A DNA stretch of 35,656 bases from an uncultured Anaerolineaceae bacterium (GTDB lineage: Bacteria > Chloroflexota > Anaerolineae > Anaerolineales > Anaerolineaceae), in contig CAKMKJ010000050.1 of the NCBI GenBank assembly GCA_927443345.1, positions 1-35,656 on the forward strand, in the 5' to 3' direction. A model generated the notes under the pieces. The model saw nothing but the letters and a program-made list of their open reading frames with translations, was not told where the DNA came from and made no database searches. The position numbers and the translations under genes were made by a program. Of this stretch, positions 15,554-23,432 are shown one piece after another. Position 1 is the stretch's first letter; each line of letters begins with the position of its first letter.

Positions 15554-16522
15554 ATGAAAAGTCTAGTCTTTAAAGGTTTACTAGTGCTCATGGTATTATT
15601 AGGGGTTTTAAGCGGATGTACTTCAAGTCAACAGGTAGCTCAACCAACCGCCACAATCGAAGTGGCGACTATTCAACCAACAAATACAGTCCAACCGACC
15701 AATACAGCCCAACCGACCAACACACCCCAGCCAACACCTCTTCCAGGGAAAGTAGTATTTCCGATAAATTCATTGGATTACGGCATCCCGTGGATGCCAT
15801 TAGTTAAATCTAAAACTCCCATGTTGGTAGCTATTGGTTTTAATGTAAATAATCCTCCATTTAATGTTCCTGAAGTGCGGCAGGCTTTCACCGCTGCGTT
15901 AGACACTGAGGTACTAACTATAATTTATCAAAAAGGTGCTTTTTACAATGACGAAAAATCGACACGCACAATTATTCCACCAGAAGTTCTAAGCATGGAT
16001 GTATCTGGCGAGATCGGGATTCCTTACAATCCCGAGTTAGCAAAACAATTGCTTGTGAAGGCTGGTTATGAGGATCCATCAAGTTTTCCAGAGGTGAACC
16101 TTTTAGTTCCATATCTCAATGGTCAAGGATATCCTGGTCTAATAATCCAAGCCATGGAAGAAGCGATAAAAATGTGGCAAGATAACCTTGGCGTTTCAGT
16201 AAAACTTGAAGTTGTTTCTTTTGATGGAGGAACAGAAACCCAAACGGAATTAATAAAATCAGGTCAATATGACCTATTCGAATATGGCGTGTGGGGAGAA
16301 AATGATCCAAATAGTTTTGTTTACAATATGTTCCATCCAGAGGGAGAAAGAAACTTAAACGGGTTCGACAGTGCTCGTATCACAAAACTTATCAATGATT
16401 CACAAAATGAGGTTGACCCAGCCAAACGTCTGCCCATGTATCTTGAGTTGGAAAGGATATTATCCGAAAAGGAATTACCCGTAATTCCTCTTTTCCATTG
16501 TACGGTTGACTTTGATTTTTGA
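15554..16522 (+). CDS. Lipoprotein with only the C-terminal half of a family 5 ABC solute-binding protein
   Basis: The 322-residue protein starts with a lipoprotein signal peptide ending LGVLSGC, with Cys22 as the lipid-attachment site. A Thr/Pro linker with PTNT repeats follows (about 31-64). From about residue 92 it matches the second half of SBP_bac_5 (oligopeptide/dipeptide-binding) proteins: PPFNVPEVRQAFTAALD, IPYNPELAKQLLVKAGY and a C-terminal RLPMYLELERILSEKELPVIPLF. The roughly 250-residue N-terminal lobe is absent and the extreme C-terminus is short. A half binding protein could not form the normal two-lobe clamp, so it is either a remnant that kept its export signal or a repurposed extracellular domain. 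GGGAGA precedes the ATG. No permease genes are nearby. The gene is AT-rich compared with its neighbours. Confidence 0.82.
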   Translation: MKSLVFKGLLVLMVLLGVLSGCTSSQQVAQPTATIEVATIQPTNTVQPTNTAQPTNTPQPTPLPGKVVFPINSLDYGIPWMPLVKSKTPMLVAIGFNVNNPPFNVPEVRQAFTAALDTEVLTIIYQKGAFYNDEKSTRTIIPPEVLSMDVSGEIGIPYNPELAKQLLVKAGYEDPSSFPEVNLLVPYLNGQGYPGLIIQAMEEAIKMWQDNLGVSVKLEVVSFDGGTETQTELIKSGQYDLFEYGVWGENDPNSFVYNMFHPEGERNLNGFDSARITKLINDSQNEVDPAKRLPMYLELERILSEKELPVIPLFHCTVDFDF

Positions 16523-16605
16523 TCTTTCAATTCAAACCCATCGTCTAATTTTCGAAATTAGATAACAAAGTAAAAATTTACTAATGTAATTATGATGTTA
16601 AGATG

Positions 16606-16642
16606 AAGTGCTTTCCAAAATAGAAGTAGGAGAGCACTTTTT
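16606..16642 (+). terminator. Terminator after the solute-binding lipoprotein gene
   Basis: AAGTGCTTTCC (16606-16616) pairs with GGAGAGCACTT (16629-16639) with one G-T pair and a 12-nt loop, followed by a short T run. It lies about 85 bases after the stop. A second, AT-rich hairpin (16544-16562) sits closer to the gene. Confidence 0.65.
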
Positions 16643-16724
16643 GGTTGACATGTGTTTAGTGAATGTAAATAATAAAGCCGATATATAATTAATCCATCAG
16701 TCTTTATATTCAGAAGGAGAAACG

Positions 16725-17066
16725 ATGACAGACCAAATTCCGCAACAACAATACACCAGCATCCCAACACAGCCAAAAGACAGCACCCTGGCACTGCTCA
16801 GCCTGATTTTTGGTATTGGAGCCTACTTTATCTTGCCGTTCCTCGGCGCAATCGCTGCAATCGTCTTGGGCCATCTTGGCAAGAGCGAGATTAAAAAGAG
16901 CGCCGGCATGCTTAAAGGTAACGGCATGGCTACCTGGGGGCTCATTCTAGGTTACATCCAAATTGGTTTATTCGTGCTTTCATTGTGCGCCATCCTGGTT
17001 CTTTTACCCCTCTTGGGATCCTCAATCGCTGATATCTTCGCTAACATCAACACCAGCATGTACTAA
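16725..17066 (+). CDS. DUF4190 membrane protein (copy 1)
   Basis: The 113-residue protein matches DUF4190: a short polar N-terminus ending in DSTLALLSLIFGI, a first helix through ILPFLGAIAAIVLGHLGKSEIKKS, then GNGMATWGLILGYIQIGLFVL as the second helical region. Function is unknown; such proteins are small two- or three-helix membrane proteins common in Gram-positives and Chloroflexota. GGAGA lies before the ATG. A possible promoter -35 TTGACA is at 16645-16650, and a TATAAT at 16684-16689, but they are too far apart to belong together. A paralogue follows. Confidence 0.85.
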   Translation: MTDQIPQQQYTSIPTQPKDSTLALLSLIFGIGAYFILPFLGAIAAIVLGHLGKSEIKKSAGMLKGNGMATWGLILGYIQIGLFVLSLCAILVLLPLLGSSIADIFANINTSMY

Positions 17067-17156
17067 TAAGTATTTAACTTGTGAGTTTTGCTACCTTCTA
17101 TCAATAGTCGCGTATATCTATTAAAGATCAAATACAAGAAATTGATAGGAGAAAAA

Positions 17157-17519
17157 ATGTCAATACCTGAAAATCAAACACAAGTAACCCTGCCCCCCAT
17201 GCCTTACGGCAAAAAGGACAGTGCGCTGGCAATCATCAGCCTGGTCTCTGGATTAGTCGCCTGGACCATCCTGCCCTTTATTGGCGCCATCGCTGCAGTC
17301 ATTACCGGCCACCTGGCAAAGAAAGAAATTCGAGATAGCGGCGAAACTTTGAGCGGCAATGGTATGGCTCTTGCGGGCTTGATCCTGGGTTACGTTCAAC
17401 TTGGCCTGGCCCTACTCGGAATCATACTCTTCACTGTATTGATTATCGTGTTTGGGTCTAACCTTCATTTAGGTGATGGGTTCAACAACTTTTCTTACCT
17501 GATTCCAAATCTGATATAG
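17157..17519 (+). CDS. DUF4190 membrane protein (copy 2)
   Basis: This 120-residue protein is a tandem paralogue of the preceding gene, sharing the pattern [37 protein letters not shown] and [21 protein letters not shown]. The ATG at 17157 follows GGAG six bases upstream; a longer frame from 17088 has no ribosome binding site. The pair probably arose by duplication. A strong terminator follows 20 bases after the stop. Confidence 0.85.
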   Translation: MSIPENQTQVTLPPMPYGKKDSALAIISLVSGLVAWTILPFIGAIAAVITGHLAKKEIRDSGETLSGNGMALAGLILGYVQLGLALLGIILFTVLIIVFGSNLHLGDGFNNFSYLIPNLI

Positions 17520-17538
17520 GTTTCACCAGTTTCAAAAT

Positions 17539-17570
17539 TACCGCCCTCGTCTGAGGGCGGTTTTGTTTTG
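17539..17570 (+). terminator. Rho-independent terminator after the DUF4190 pair
   Basis: CCGCCCTC (17541-17548) and GAGGGCGG (17553-17560) form a perfect 8-bp GC-rich stem with a 4-nt loop, followed by TTTTGTTTTG. Confidence 0.93.
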
Positions 17571-17611
17571 TCTAAGCTTTTAAAATAGTGCAGGAAATGA
17601 TTATTTGATTA

Positions 17612-17620
17612 TGGTAAACT
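17612..17620 (+). promoter_or_regulatory. Extended -10 promoter of the chelatase gene
   Basis: TGG followed by TAAACT (17615-17620) resembles an extended -10 element; no clear -35 is seen. It lies 38 bases upstream of the ATG at 17659, which has AAAGGAAG as its ribosome binding site. I looked for cobalamin-riboswitch features in 17520-17658 and saw none. Confidence 0.4.
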
Positions 17621-17658
17621 TCACTTAAGTAACTAAATTATCTAAAGGAAGTCACTCT

Positions 17659-18762
17659 ATGCCTGCAATCTATCCATTTACTGCAGTTGTTGGTCAGGAA
17701 CGTATGCGGCGCGCGCTGGTCTTAAACGCCGTTGATCCCCGCATTGGCGGTGTATTAATCCGTGGAGAACGCGGAACTGCCAAATCTACAGCCGCGCGTG
17801 CGCTGGCTGCCCTGCTGCCTTCAGTAAAAACGGTTGAAAACTGCCGTTTTAGCTGTGACCCTGACCGACCCGCCACCTGGTGCACCGAATGCCGCGACCG
17901 CAGCGCAGCCGGTGAACAGTTGAAATCTGTTTCAAGACACACCCCCTTCATCAATCTGCCAGTTTCAGCCACTGAAGACCGCGTGGTTGGCACCCTGGAT
18001 ATTGAGAAAGCCATTCAAAAGGGTGTCAGAGCCTTTGAGCCTGGCGTGCTGGCTGCTGCCAACCGCGGATTGCTATATATTGATGAAGTCAACCTGCTGG
18101 ATGATCACGTGGTGGATGTGCTGCTGGATGCCGCCGCAATGGGTGTCAACAACGTTGAACGTGAAGGGATTTCATTCACCCATCCCTCCCGCTTTATATT
18201 AGTGGGCACCATGAACCCCGAAGAAGGCGATTTGCGCCCACAACTGCTAGACCGCTTCGCTCTTTCCGTTGAAATTAGCGGTATTCGTGACGCACGCGAA
18301 CGTGTAACGATTATGGAACGCAACCTGGCCTTTGAAGCCGATTCTGTGGTTTTTAGAAAAGACTTTGAAGGCAAAGAAGAAGAACTTTCTGAGCAGATCG
18401 AAAAAGGCCGTCACCTGGTTGACCAGGTAACCCACACCAAACAAAATCTGCTTTCGATTGCCGCACTGACCTCTTCATTAAATGTTGACGGCCACCGTTC
18501 TGACCTGGTGATTCTAAAGACTGCGCGAGCGCAAGCAGCTTTTGACGGCCGCACCTCCATTACAGACCGTGATATTGCCCTGGCCGCCGAACTGGCCCTG
18601 CCACACCGCCTCAAGAGCGGCCCCTTCCAACGCGAAGAGATGGGCATGGAAGAACTGCAGGAGCGCATTGAACAGCTCTCAGGCGGAACACCAAGCGGTG
18701 CCAATCAACCATCCACCTCTGAATTGGGTGACGAAGAGTCTTCATCCCCAAAAAAAGCGTAA
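17659..18762 (+). CDS. chlD: Metal-chelatase AAA+ subunit (ChlI/BchI-like), zero-frame product of the chlD frameshift gene
   Basis: The 367-residue zero-frame product is the AAA+ ATPase part of a magnesium/cobalt chelatase. It opens YPFTAVVGQERMRRAL, has Walker A GERGTAKST (36-44), four Cys (62, 66, 75, 78) in a CRFSC...WCTEC cluster, Walker B LLYIDEVNLL (137-146), the GTMNPEEGDLRPQLLDRF sensor region and a C-terminal LPHRLKSGPFQ segment. It ends K-K-A-stop at 18762, just after a run of seven A. The VWA half follows in the -1 frame with no start codon of its own that has a ribosome binding site. Reading through by a -1 slip would give a fused 695-residue ChlI-VWA protein, the usual form of CobN-type chelatase medium subunits. 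The short product alone would act as the small ATPase subunit. The large subunit (CobN/ChlH) is not in the window. Confidence 0.92.
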   Translation: MPAIYPFTAVVGQERMRRALVLNAVDPRIGGVLIRGERGTAKSTAARALAALLPSVKTVENCRFSCDPDRPATWCTECRDRSAAGEQLKSVSRHTPFINLPVSATEDRVVGTLDIEKAIQKGVRAFEPGVLAAANRGLLYIDEVNLLDDHVVDVLLDAAAMGVNNVEREGISFTHPSRFILVGTMNPEEGDLRPQLLDRFALSVEISGIRDARERVTIMERNLAFEADSVVFRKDFEGKEEELSEQIEKGRHLVDQVTHTKQNLLSIAALTSSLNVDGHRSDLVILKTARAQAAFDGRTSITDRDIALAAELALPHRLKSGPFQREEMGMEELQERIEQLSGGTPSGANQPSTSELGDEESSSPKKA

Positions 18763-18780
18763 CGCCGGAACAAGCCGGCG
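18750..18780 (+). promoter_or_regulatory. Programmed -1 ribosomal frameshift signal
   Basis: The zero-frame codons are cc-A AAA AAA gcg TAA, so bases 18750-18756 form the slippery heptamer A AAA AAA. A stop follows one codon later. After a six-base spacer (18757-18762) comes a perfect hairpin, CGCCGG (18763-18768) with CCGGCG (18775-18780) around a six-base loop. A weak purine-rich GAAGAG (18733-18738) sits 11 bases upstream, where a stimulatory Shine-Dalgarno is expected. A -1 slip enters an open frame beginning S-V-T-P-E-Q that leads without stops into the VWA domain. Frameshifting in chlD has been reported in other genomes (I. Antonov, Mol. Biol. Evol. 2020, from memory). Confidence 0.85.
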
Positions 18781-19745
18781 AACAAACCCCGGAACAAGGG
18801 GAGCCGCAACCCTCCCCCCAAAATGTGTTTGATAAAAACGACGCCTTCTGGTGGACGGGTGGTCAAAAGACACCTGTTGGCGAGGAGTTTAATCCCCGTA
18901 AACTGGATACACCGTTGGACAAGATGATGCGTTCTTATGCAGGCAGGCGCTCTGTGACCCGCACCGAACGCAAACGAGGGCGCTATATCCAATCTACCCC
19001 GGCCAACGGACGCACCAACGACCTGGCCTTTGACGCCACCATTCGTGCAGCGGCGCCTTTTCAGCGCGACCGTCGTGAAATCCGCGAACGCAACAAAGTA
19101 GCCTTCGCCATTCGTCCCGGCGATTACATGAAAAAAATCAGAGTACGCAAAGCAGCAAACCTGATTCTGTTTCTGGTGGATGCTTCGTGGTCAATGGCAG
19201 TGGCTGAACGCATGGCTGCCACCAAAGGCGCCATCCTCTCGTTGCTGACGGATGCTTATCAGCGGCGTGACCGGGTGGGATTAATCGTATTTCAAAAGAA
19301 CAAAGCCACACTGGTGCTGCCGCCAACCAACTCAGTGCTGCTGGCACAAGAAGCTTTAGCTGATGTACCGGTGGGTGGCAAAACACCGCTCAGTGCGGGT
19401 TTGCTGATGTCTTATGAAGTACTGAAAAGGGAAAAGAATCTGCACCCCGAAATCATGCCGCTGCTGATCATCCTCACCGATGGTGCAGGTAATGTTTCAA
19501 TCGGTCACCAACCACCTCAGGAAGAAGCCTTTAAGTTCGCCGAAATGATCGCCAAGGATAAAGTCCATTCTGTGGTGATCAACATGGAGCACGCCGCCTT
19601 TGATCAGGGGTTGGCTCAGGCCCTGGCTGACCATCTCAACTGCCCATGCTATACCATCACCGACCTGAAAGCTGAAAGTTTGTTTGTGACGGTTCAACAA
19701 GAAATTCGACAAGTTAATGCCAACCCACCGATGGATTTCAAATAA
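18756..19745 (+). CDS. chlD: Metal-chelatase linker and VWA domain (ChlD/BchD-like), reached by -1 frameshift
   Basis: This is the -1-frame continuation, 329 residues. It begins with a Pro/Glu/Gln-rich linker (TPEQAGEQTPEQ...), typical of the joint between the ATPase and integrin-like halves of ChlD. A basic segment (RTERKRGRYIQS) and a conserved block (RERNKVAFAIRPGDYMKK) follow. The VWA domain has the MIDAS motif DASWS at 19179-19193 (Asp508, Ser510 and Ser512 of the fused protein) and ILTDGAGN further on. With the upstream ATPase it would form the medium subunit that couples ATP hydrolysis to metal insertion by the large subunit. An internal GTG at 18825 or ATG at 18823 (another frame) lacks a ribosome binding site, so separate initiation is less likely. 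A plain frameshift mutation is excluded only by the match to a complete slippery-site signal. Confidence 0.88.
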   Translation, partial: SVTPEQAGEQTPEQGEPQPSPQNVFDKNDAFWWTGGQKTPVGEEFNPRKLDTPLDKMMRSYAGRRSVTRTERKRGRYIQSTPANGRTNDLAFDATIRAAAPFQRDRREIRERNKVAFAIRPGDYMKKIRVRKAANLILFLVDASWSMAVAERMAATKGAILSLLTDAYQRRDRVGLIVFQKNKATLVLPPTNSVLLAQEALADVPVGGKTPLSAGLLMSYEVLKREKNLHPEIMPLLIILTDGAGNVSIGHQPPQEEAFKFAEMIAKDKVHSVVINMEHAAFDQGLAQALADHLNCPCYTITDLKAESLFVTVQQEIRQVNANPPMDFK

Positions 19746-19748
19746 ACC

Positions 19749-19777
19749 CTGCCGATGATGAAAAGGTGAGTTAGAAT
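19749..19777 (+). promoter_or_regulatory. Possible promoter placing the next mRNA start at its ATG
   Basis: CTGCCG (19749-19754), 17 bases, TAGAAT (19772-19777), six bases, ATG at 19784. The -35 is close to the TTGCCG of the tRNA operon promoter. The spacing would give a leaderless transcript. A GGTGAG 13 bases before the ATG is too distant for a good ribosome binding site, though it is an alternative. Confidence 0.4.
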
Positions 19778-19783
19778 TAGTGC

Positions 19784-20176
19784 ATGGTTCGAAATCCGGT
19801 TCGTAAAAACAAGCTCCGTTCAACGCTAATTATAATTATATTTGCGACTCTGCCCTGTTATCTGCTGGGCATGATCGTGTTGTGGATTGGCAATAGCGTG
19901 ATCAATCAACAAAACATCACCCCAACCGTTACGGTGACTGCCACGCTTGATCCCTGGGGAGGGCTTCCTACAGCAACACTTCCTCCCATCCCCACCAGCC
20001 CTGTTATTCCAACGGCAACACCTACCATCACCATAACTCCAACAGCTACGATCACATATGTGATTCCCAGCAATACGCCCACAAATACGCTTACGAACAC
20101 ATTCACACCAACGGTCACCCAAACACCAACAGCAACAGAAACTACCGTTGTGGTAGAAACCACCACAACCCCATAG
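19784..20176 (+). CDS. Membrane-anchored Thr/Pro-rich extracellular protein
   Basis: The 130-residue protein has a basic N-terminus (VRNPVRKNKLR), one hydrophobic helix at about 13-38, and then a tail of about 85 residues made almost wholly of Thr, Pro, Val and Ile (TPTVTQTPTATE and similar). It should be anchored by the helix with the tail outside the cell, possibly glycosylated. There is no folded domain. Similar Thr/Pro stretches link the lipid anchor and the binding domain in the lipoprotein at 15554. It ends eight bases before the first M42 peptidase gene and may be in the same transcript. Confidence 0.75.
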   Translation: MVRNPVRKNKLRSTLIIIIFATLPCYLLGMIVLWIGNSVINQQNITPTVTVTATLDPWGGLPTATLPPIPTSPVIPTATPTITITPTATITYVIPSNTPTNTLTNTFTPTVTQTPTATETTVVVETTTTP

Positions 20177-20183
20177 GGACAAT

Positions 20184-21248
20184 ATGGAAGATATAACACC
20201 GTTTTTGCTTTCATTATTATCGAAACCAGGGATTTCTGGTTACGAAGAATCGGTGAGTGAAATCATAGCAGATAGATGGCGCCCGCTGGTAGATGAGCTG
20301 ACCATCAGTCCGCTGCGTAGTTTGCACGGCTTGCGCAAAGCTGCGACAAACGAGAGGCGACCAACATTGATGATCGCCGCCCACATGGATGCCATCGGCT
20401 TGATGGTGAAGACTATTAATCATGGTTTCTTTACCATCACCACAGTTGGAGGCATTGATCCGCGTGTACTGCCGGGGCAACTGGTAACTGTTCATGGCAA
20501 AAAAGAATTACCCGGTCTGGTGCAGTTAATGCCCGACAGGTTACTCAACAACGAGACCGCCAGCAAAGCCCCCACCAAAAATCAACTATTTGTCGATACC
20601 GGTCTGACACAAAAAGAACTCGCTGACCTGGTAAAACCTGGCGACCTGATCTCATTCGCACAGCCGCCTTTCGAAATGACGGGGGGGTATATCGCCGGTC
20701 ACAGCCTGGATAACCGCGCCTCCGTGGCAGCGCTTACGCTTTGCCTTGAAGAGATTAAGAATTACAACCTGGATTGTAATGTAGTGGCCGCAGCCACCGT
20801 TCAAGAAGAATTGCATGGCATAGGGGCAGCCACATCCACTTTCAGCGTACGCCCTGACCTGGCCTTTGCGGTGGATGTCACCTTTGCCAAAGGACCCGGG
20901 TCGAACGACTATCGCACTTTTTCGCTGGGAGAAGGCCCTGCCATCGGGTTAGGCGCAAACAATCACCCGGCACTGACCCAAAAAATGACCTCTTTGGCCG
21001 AAGAGTTGGATATTCCCTATTTTATAGAAGCCATGCCGACCAGTTCTGGAACGGATGGCATGGCTATGCAAATCACAGCAAATGGCATTCCCACACAGGT
21101 GCTAAGTATGAGCCTGCGCTATATGCACACCTCTGTTGAAATGACCTCTCTCAAAGATATAGCACGGACTGGCCGATTGCTGGCACGTTTTATCACTGAC
21201 CTCAACCCAGACTCTTTTTCTAAACTGTTTGAGGAGAAAACCTTATGA
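20184..21248 (+). CDS. M42-family aminopeptidase (copy 1)
   Basis: M42 peptidases are dinuclear metallo-aminopeptidases that form large tetrahedral (TET) dodecamers and trim peptides after proteasome-like degradation. This 354-residue copy has AAHMDAIG (metal His67 and catalytic Asp69), HSLDNRAS (bridging Asp), VQEELHGIG (catalytic and metal Glu), FAVDVT (metal Asp) and RYMHTSVEM (metal His), so the active site is complete. A short AGGGA-like site precedes the ATG. The stop overlaps the next M42 gene by four bases (ATGA). Confidence 0.93.
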   Translation: MEDITPFLLSLLSKPGISGYEESVSEIIADRWRPLVDELTISPLRSLHGLRKAATNERRPTLMIAAHMDAIGLMVKTINHGFFTITTVGGIDPRVLPGQLVTVHGKKELPGLVQLMPDRLLNNETASKAPTKNQLFVDTGLTQKELADLVKPGDLISFAQPPFEMTGGYIAGHSLDNRASVAALTLCLEEIKNYNLDCNVVAAATVQEELHGIGAATSTFSVRPDLAFAVDVTFAKGPGSNDYRTFSLGEGPAIGLGANNHPALTQKMTSLAEELDIPYFIEAMPTSSGTDGMAMQITANGIPTQVLSMSLRYMHTSVEMTSLKDIARTGRLLARFITDLNPDSFSKLFEEKTL

Positions 21249-22327
21249 GCCCTCAGACTAAACAAGTTTTGCGTGTTGGCAAAGCCCAACTTGACCTGCT
21301 TGAAGAGTTAACCAATGCCAACGGCGTTTCTGGCAACGAGATAGAAATCCGCGAAATCATCCGCAAAAAAGTCGCCCCATTCGCGGATGAAATTAAAGTG
21401 GACGGCATGGGTAACTTGCTGGTGATCAAACATGCCAAAAAACCCAATGCCATCAAGGTCATGCTGGATGCTCACATGGATGAAGTCGGCTTTATGATCG
21501 TTGAAGAAGACGGTGATGGCCTGTATGAATTTGAACATGTTGGCGGCGGTGATGAACGCCAGTTCGTTTCAAAGCCGGTGAGCGTTGGCAGCCAAAAGCT
21601 GCCGGGTGTCATCGGCAGCAAACCCATTCACCTGGCAAGTGAAGATGAAATGAACGCAGTCATTTCACAGCAAGGCATGCGTATTGACCTTGGTCCTGCA
21701 GGCAAGGGTAAAGCCAAACGTGGTGATTACGCGGCGTATGCCACCAAATTTATCCGTTCAGGTGACGCCATCTTTGCCAAAGCGCTCGACAACCGTCTGG
21801 GCTGCGCAACCTTGATCGAATTATTGAAAACCGCGCCGGAACATATTGAACTGCTGGCGGCCTTTACCGTTCAAGAGGAAATTGGTCTGCGCGGTGCAAA
21901 GGTAGCTGCTTACGATTTTTACCCCCAAATGGCCATCGCCGTGGATTCCACGCCCGCCTTTGACTTTGAGCGACCGGATGGCAATGAGAACACTGAATAT
22001 AACTGCAAACTTGGTGGCGGACCTGCGATTTACATTGCTGATCGCGGCACCCTTTCAGACCCGCGCTTGATCCGCTTTTTGACCCAGGTGGCCGAAGAAA
22101 ACAAGATCAATTATCAATACCGTCAACCCGGCGGCGGTGGCACGGATGCCGGCGCGCTGCATCTGACGCGCGGAGGTATTCCTTCGGTATCGGTGTCGGT
22201 TCCAGGCCGTTATGCTCATACTGCGGTGATGCTGGCCCGCATCAGTGACTGGCAAGATACGCTAAATCTGCTGCAGCAAGCCCTCGCGGCTTGGACCCCT
22301 GAAATCCTCTCTGGCGACCGGGCATAA
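21245..22327 (+). CDS. M42-family aminopeptidase (copy 2)
   Basis: This 360-residue paralogue has LDAHMDEVGFM, KALDNRLG, TVQEEIGLRG, AVDSTPAF and RYAHTAVM, the full set of M42 metal ligands and catalytic residues, and NANGVSGNEIEIR at the N-terminus. The ATG overlaps the stop of copy 1, and GAGGAG lies upstream inside copy 1, so translation is coupled. Specificity (Glu/Asp, Leu or Lys) cannot be read from the sequence with confidence. Confidence 0.94.
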   Translation: MSPQTKQVLRVGKAQLDLLEELTNANGVSGNEIEIREIIRKKVAPFADEIKVDGMGNLLVIKHAKKPNAIKVMLDAHMDEVGFMIVEEDGDGLYEFEHVGGGDERQFVSKPVSVGSQKLPGVIGSKPIHLASEDEMNAVISQQGMRIDLGPAGKGKAKRGDYAAYATKFIRSGDAIFAKALDNRLGCATLIELLKTAPEHIELLAAFTVQEEIGLRGAKVAAYDFYPQMAIAVDSTPAFDFERPDGNENTEYNCKLGGGPAIYIADRGTLSDPRLIRFLTQVAEENKINYQYRQPGGGGTDAGALHLTRGGIPSVSVSVPGRYAHTAVMLARISDWQDTLNLLQQALAAWTPEILSGDRA

Positions 22328-22351
22328 TCCCCGCCAGGAATTGGAGCTGAA

Positions 22352-23344
22352 ATGAAAACCCTTCTCAAGAAACTCACCGAAACAGCCTCACCTTCAGGAT
22401 ACGAATCTGCGATTCGCGAAGTGATCCGGGCGGAAATTTCTTCACTATCTACTAATATCAAAGTTGATGCACTTGGCAACCTGATTGTGACGATGGGGAA
22501 GAAAACTGACAATGGACTGCGCGTGATGATTGCCGCTCATATGGATGAGATCGGTGTAATCGTCAGCTATGTAGAAAAAACAGGATTGGTGCGTTTTTCA
22601 AACCTGGGCACTATTTTGCCGCAATACCTTGCCGGCAGCCGGGTGGTTTTTCTGAACGGCGCCCGTGGCGTTATCAACCATGACCTACCGGATGATCTAC
22701 ACAAGATTATGCCTCTCAATAAACATTTCATTGATGTCGGCGCAACCAGCGACAAAGATTGCCTCCTCAAAATTGGCGACGTCGGTGTTATTGACCGCAG
22801 CTTTGTTGACTTAGGAAAAAGGGTATCCGCCAAATCGATGGATGACCGTGTTGCTTGCGCCGTTATGATTGAGACGATGAAAAAAATCAAAAACAATCCA
22901 CATGAACTGGTTTTTGTATTCAGTACACAAGAAGAAGTGCAATGCAAAGGTGCCACAACCGCAGCTTATGAGATCGAACCAGACCTCGGCATTGCGCTTG
23001 ACGTGACGCCATCACTCGATATTTTAGGTATCAAGATGCAGGTTGATCTGGGCAAAGGCCCTGCCATCAAAGTGCGAGATATGGGCATGTTGAGTGACCC
23101 ACGCGTGGTAAGTTGGATGGAAAGCACCGCCAAAAAGAACAAAATAGCCTATCAACTTGAAGTGTTGGATGTTGGCACCACGGATGCAAAAGTGATGCAG
23201 ATTAGCAAAGCGGGTTTGCCCTCCGGAGCGCTTTCTATCCCCTGCAGATATGTGCATTCGCCCTCCGAAGTTGTCGACATGGATGATGTGCAAGCGACAG
23301 TGAACCTCTTAAGCGCGTTATTGAATAATCCGATCAGTTTATAA
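22352..23344 (+). CDS. M42-family aminopeptidase (copy 3)
   Basis: This 330-residue copy has TASPSGYESAIREV at the N-terminus, AAHMDEIGVI, KSMDDRVAC, STQEEVQCKG, IALDVTPS and RYVHSPSEV, so the active site is intact. It is shorter than copies 1 and 2. A GGAG precedes the ATG by six bases, 24 bases after copy 2. Three consecutive M42 genes suggest subunits with different specificities or a mixed TET particle. Confidence 0.94.
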   Translation: MKTLLKKLTETASPSGYESAIREVIRAEISSLSTNIKVDALGNLIVTMGKKTDNGLRVMIAAHMDEIGVIVSYVEKTGLVRFSNLGTILPQYLAGSRVVFLNGARGVINHDLPDDLHKIMPLNKHFIDVGATSDKDCLLKIGDVGVIDRSFVDLGKRVSAKSMDDRVACAVMIETMKKIKNNPHELVFVFSTQEEVQCKGATTAAYEIEPDLGIALDVTPSLDILGIKMQVDLGKGPAIKVRDMGMLSDPRVVSWMESTAKKNKIAYQLEVLDVGTTDAKVMQISKAGLPSGALSIPCRYVHSPSEVVDMDDVQATVNLLSALLNNPISL

Positions 23345-23432
23345 TTAATTAAGCATTATTGAGACTGAATAACTAATCATTAAGAATGTTGGAGAAGACC
23401 GATCTTTTTCGGCAGAAAAAGGATTTAGTCGC

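Noticed and set aside
16544-16562. TCTAATTT/AAATTAGA hairpin after the lipoprotein gene as a terminator
   Set aside because: The stem is almost all A-T and no T tract follows; the GC-containing hairpin at 16606-16642 is the better candidate.
17520-17658. Cobalamin riboswitch upstream of the chelatase gene
   Set aside because: The gap holds a terminator, a -10-like element and a ribosome binding site; no B12-box-like motif or multi-stem layout was seen.
18823-18827. Separate start (ATG or GTG) for the VWA half of the chelatase
   Set aside because: The ATG is in another frame, the GTG has no ribosome binding site, and starting there would discard the typical Pro/Glu linker that is open in the same frame back to the slippery site.
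19826-20214. Two minus-strand frames rich in Cys/Gly or Val/Gly opposite the Thr/Pro gene
   Set aside because: They are complements of ACA/ACC/CCA-type codons of the low-complexity Thr/Pro tail.
23389-23420. Terminator after the third M42 gene (CCGA...TCGG near 23399)
   Set aside because: The stem is only four base pairs and the T run lies in its loop rather than after it.
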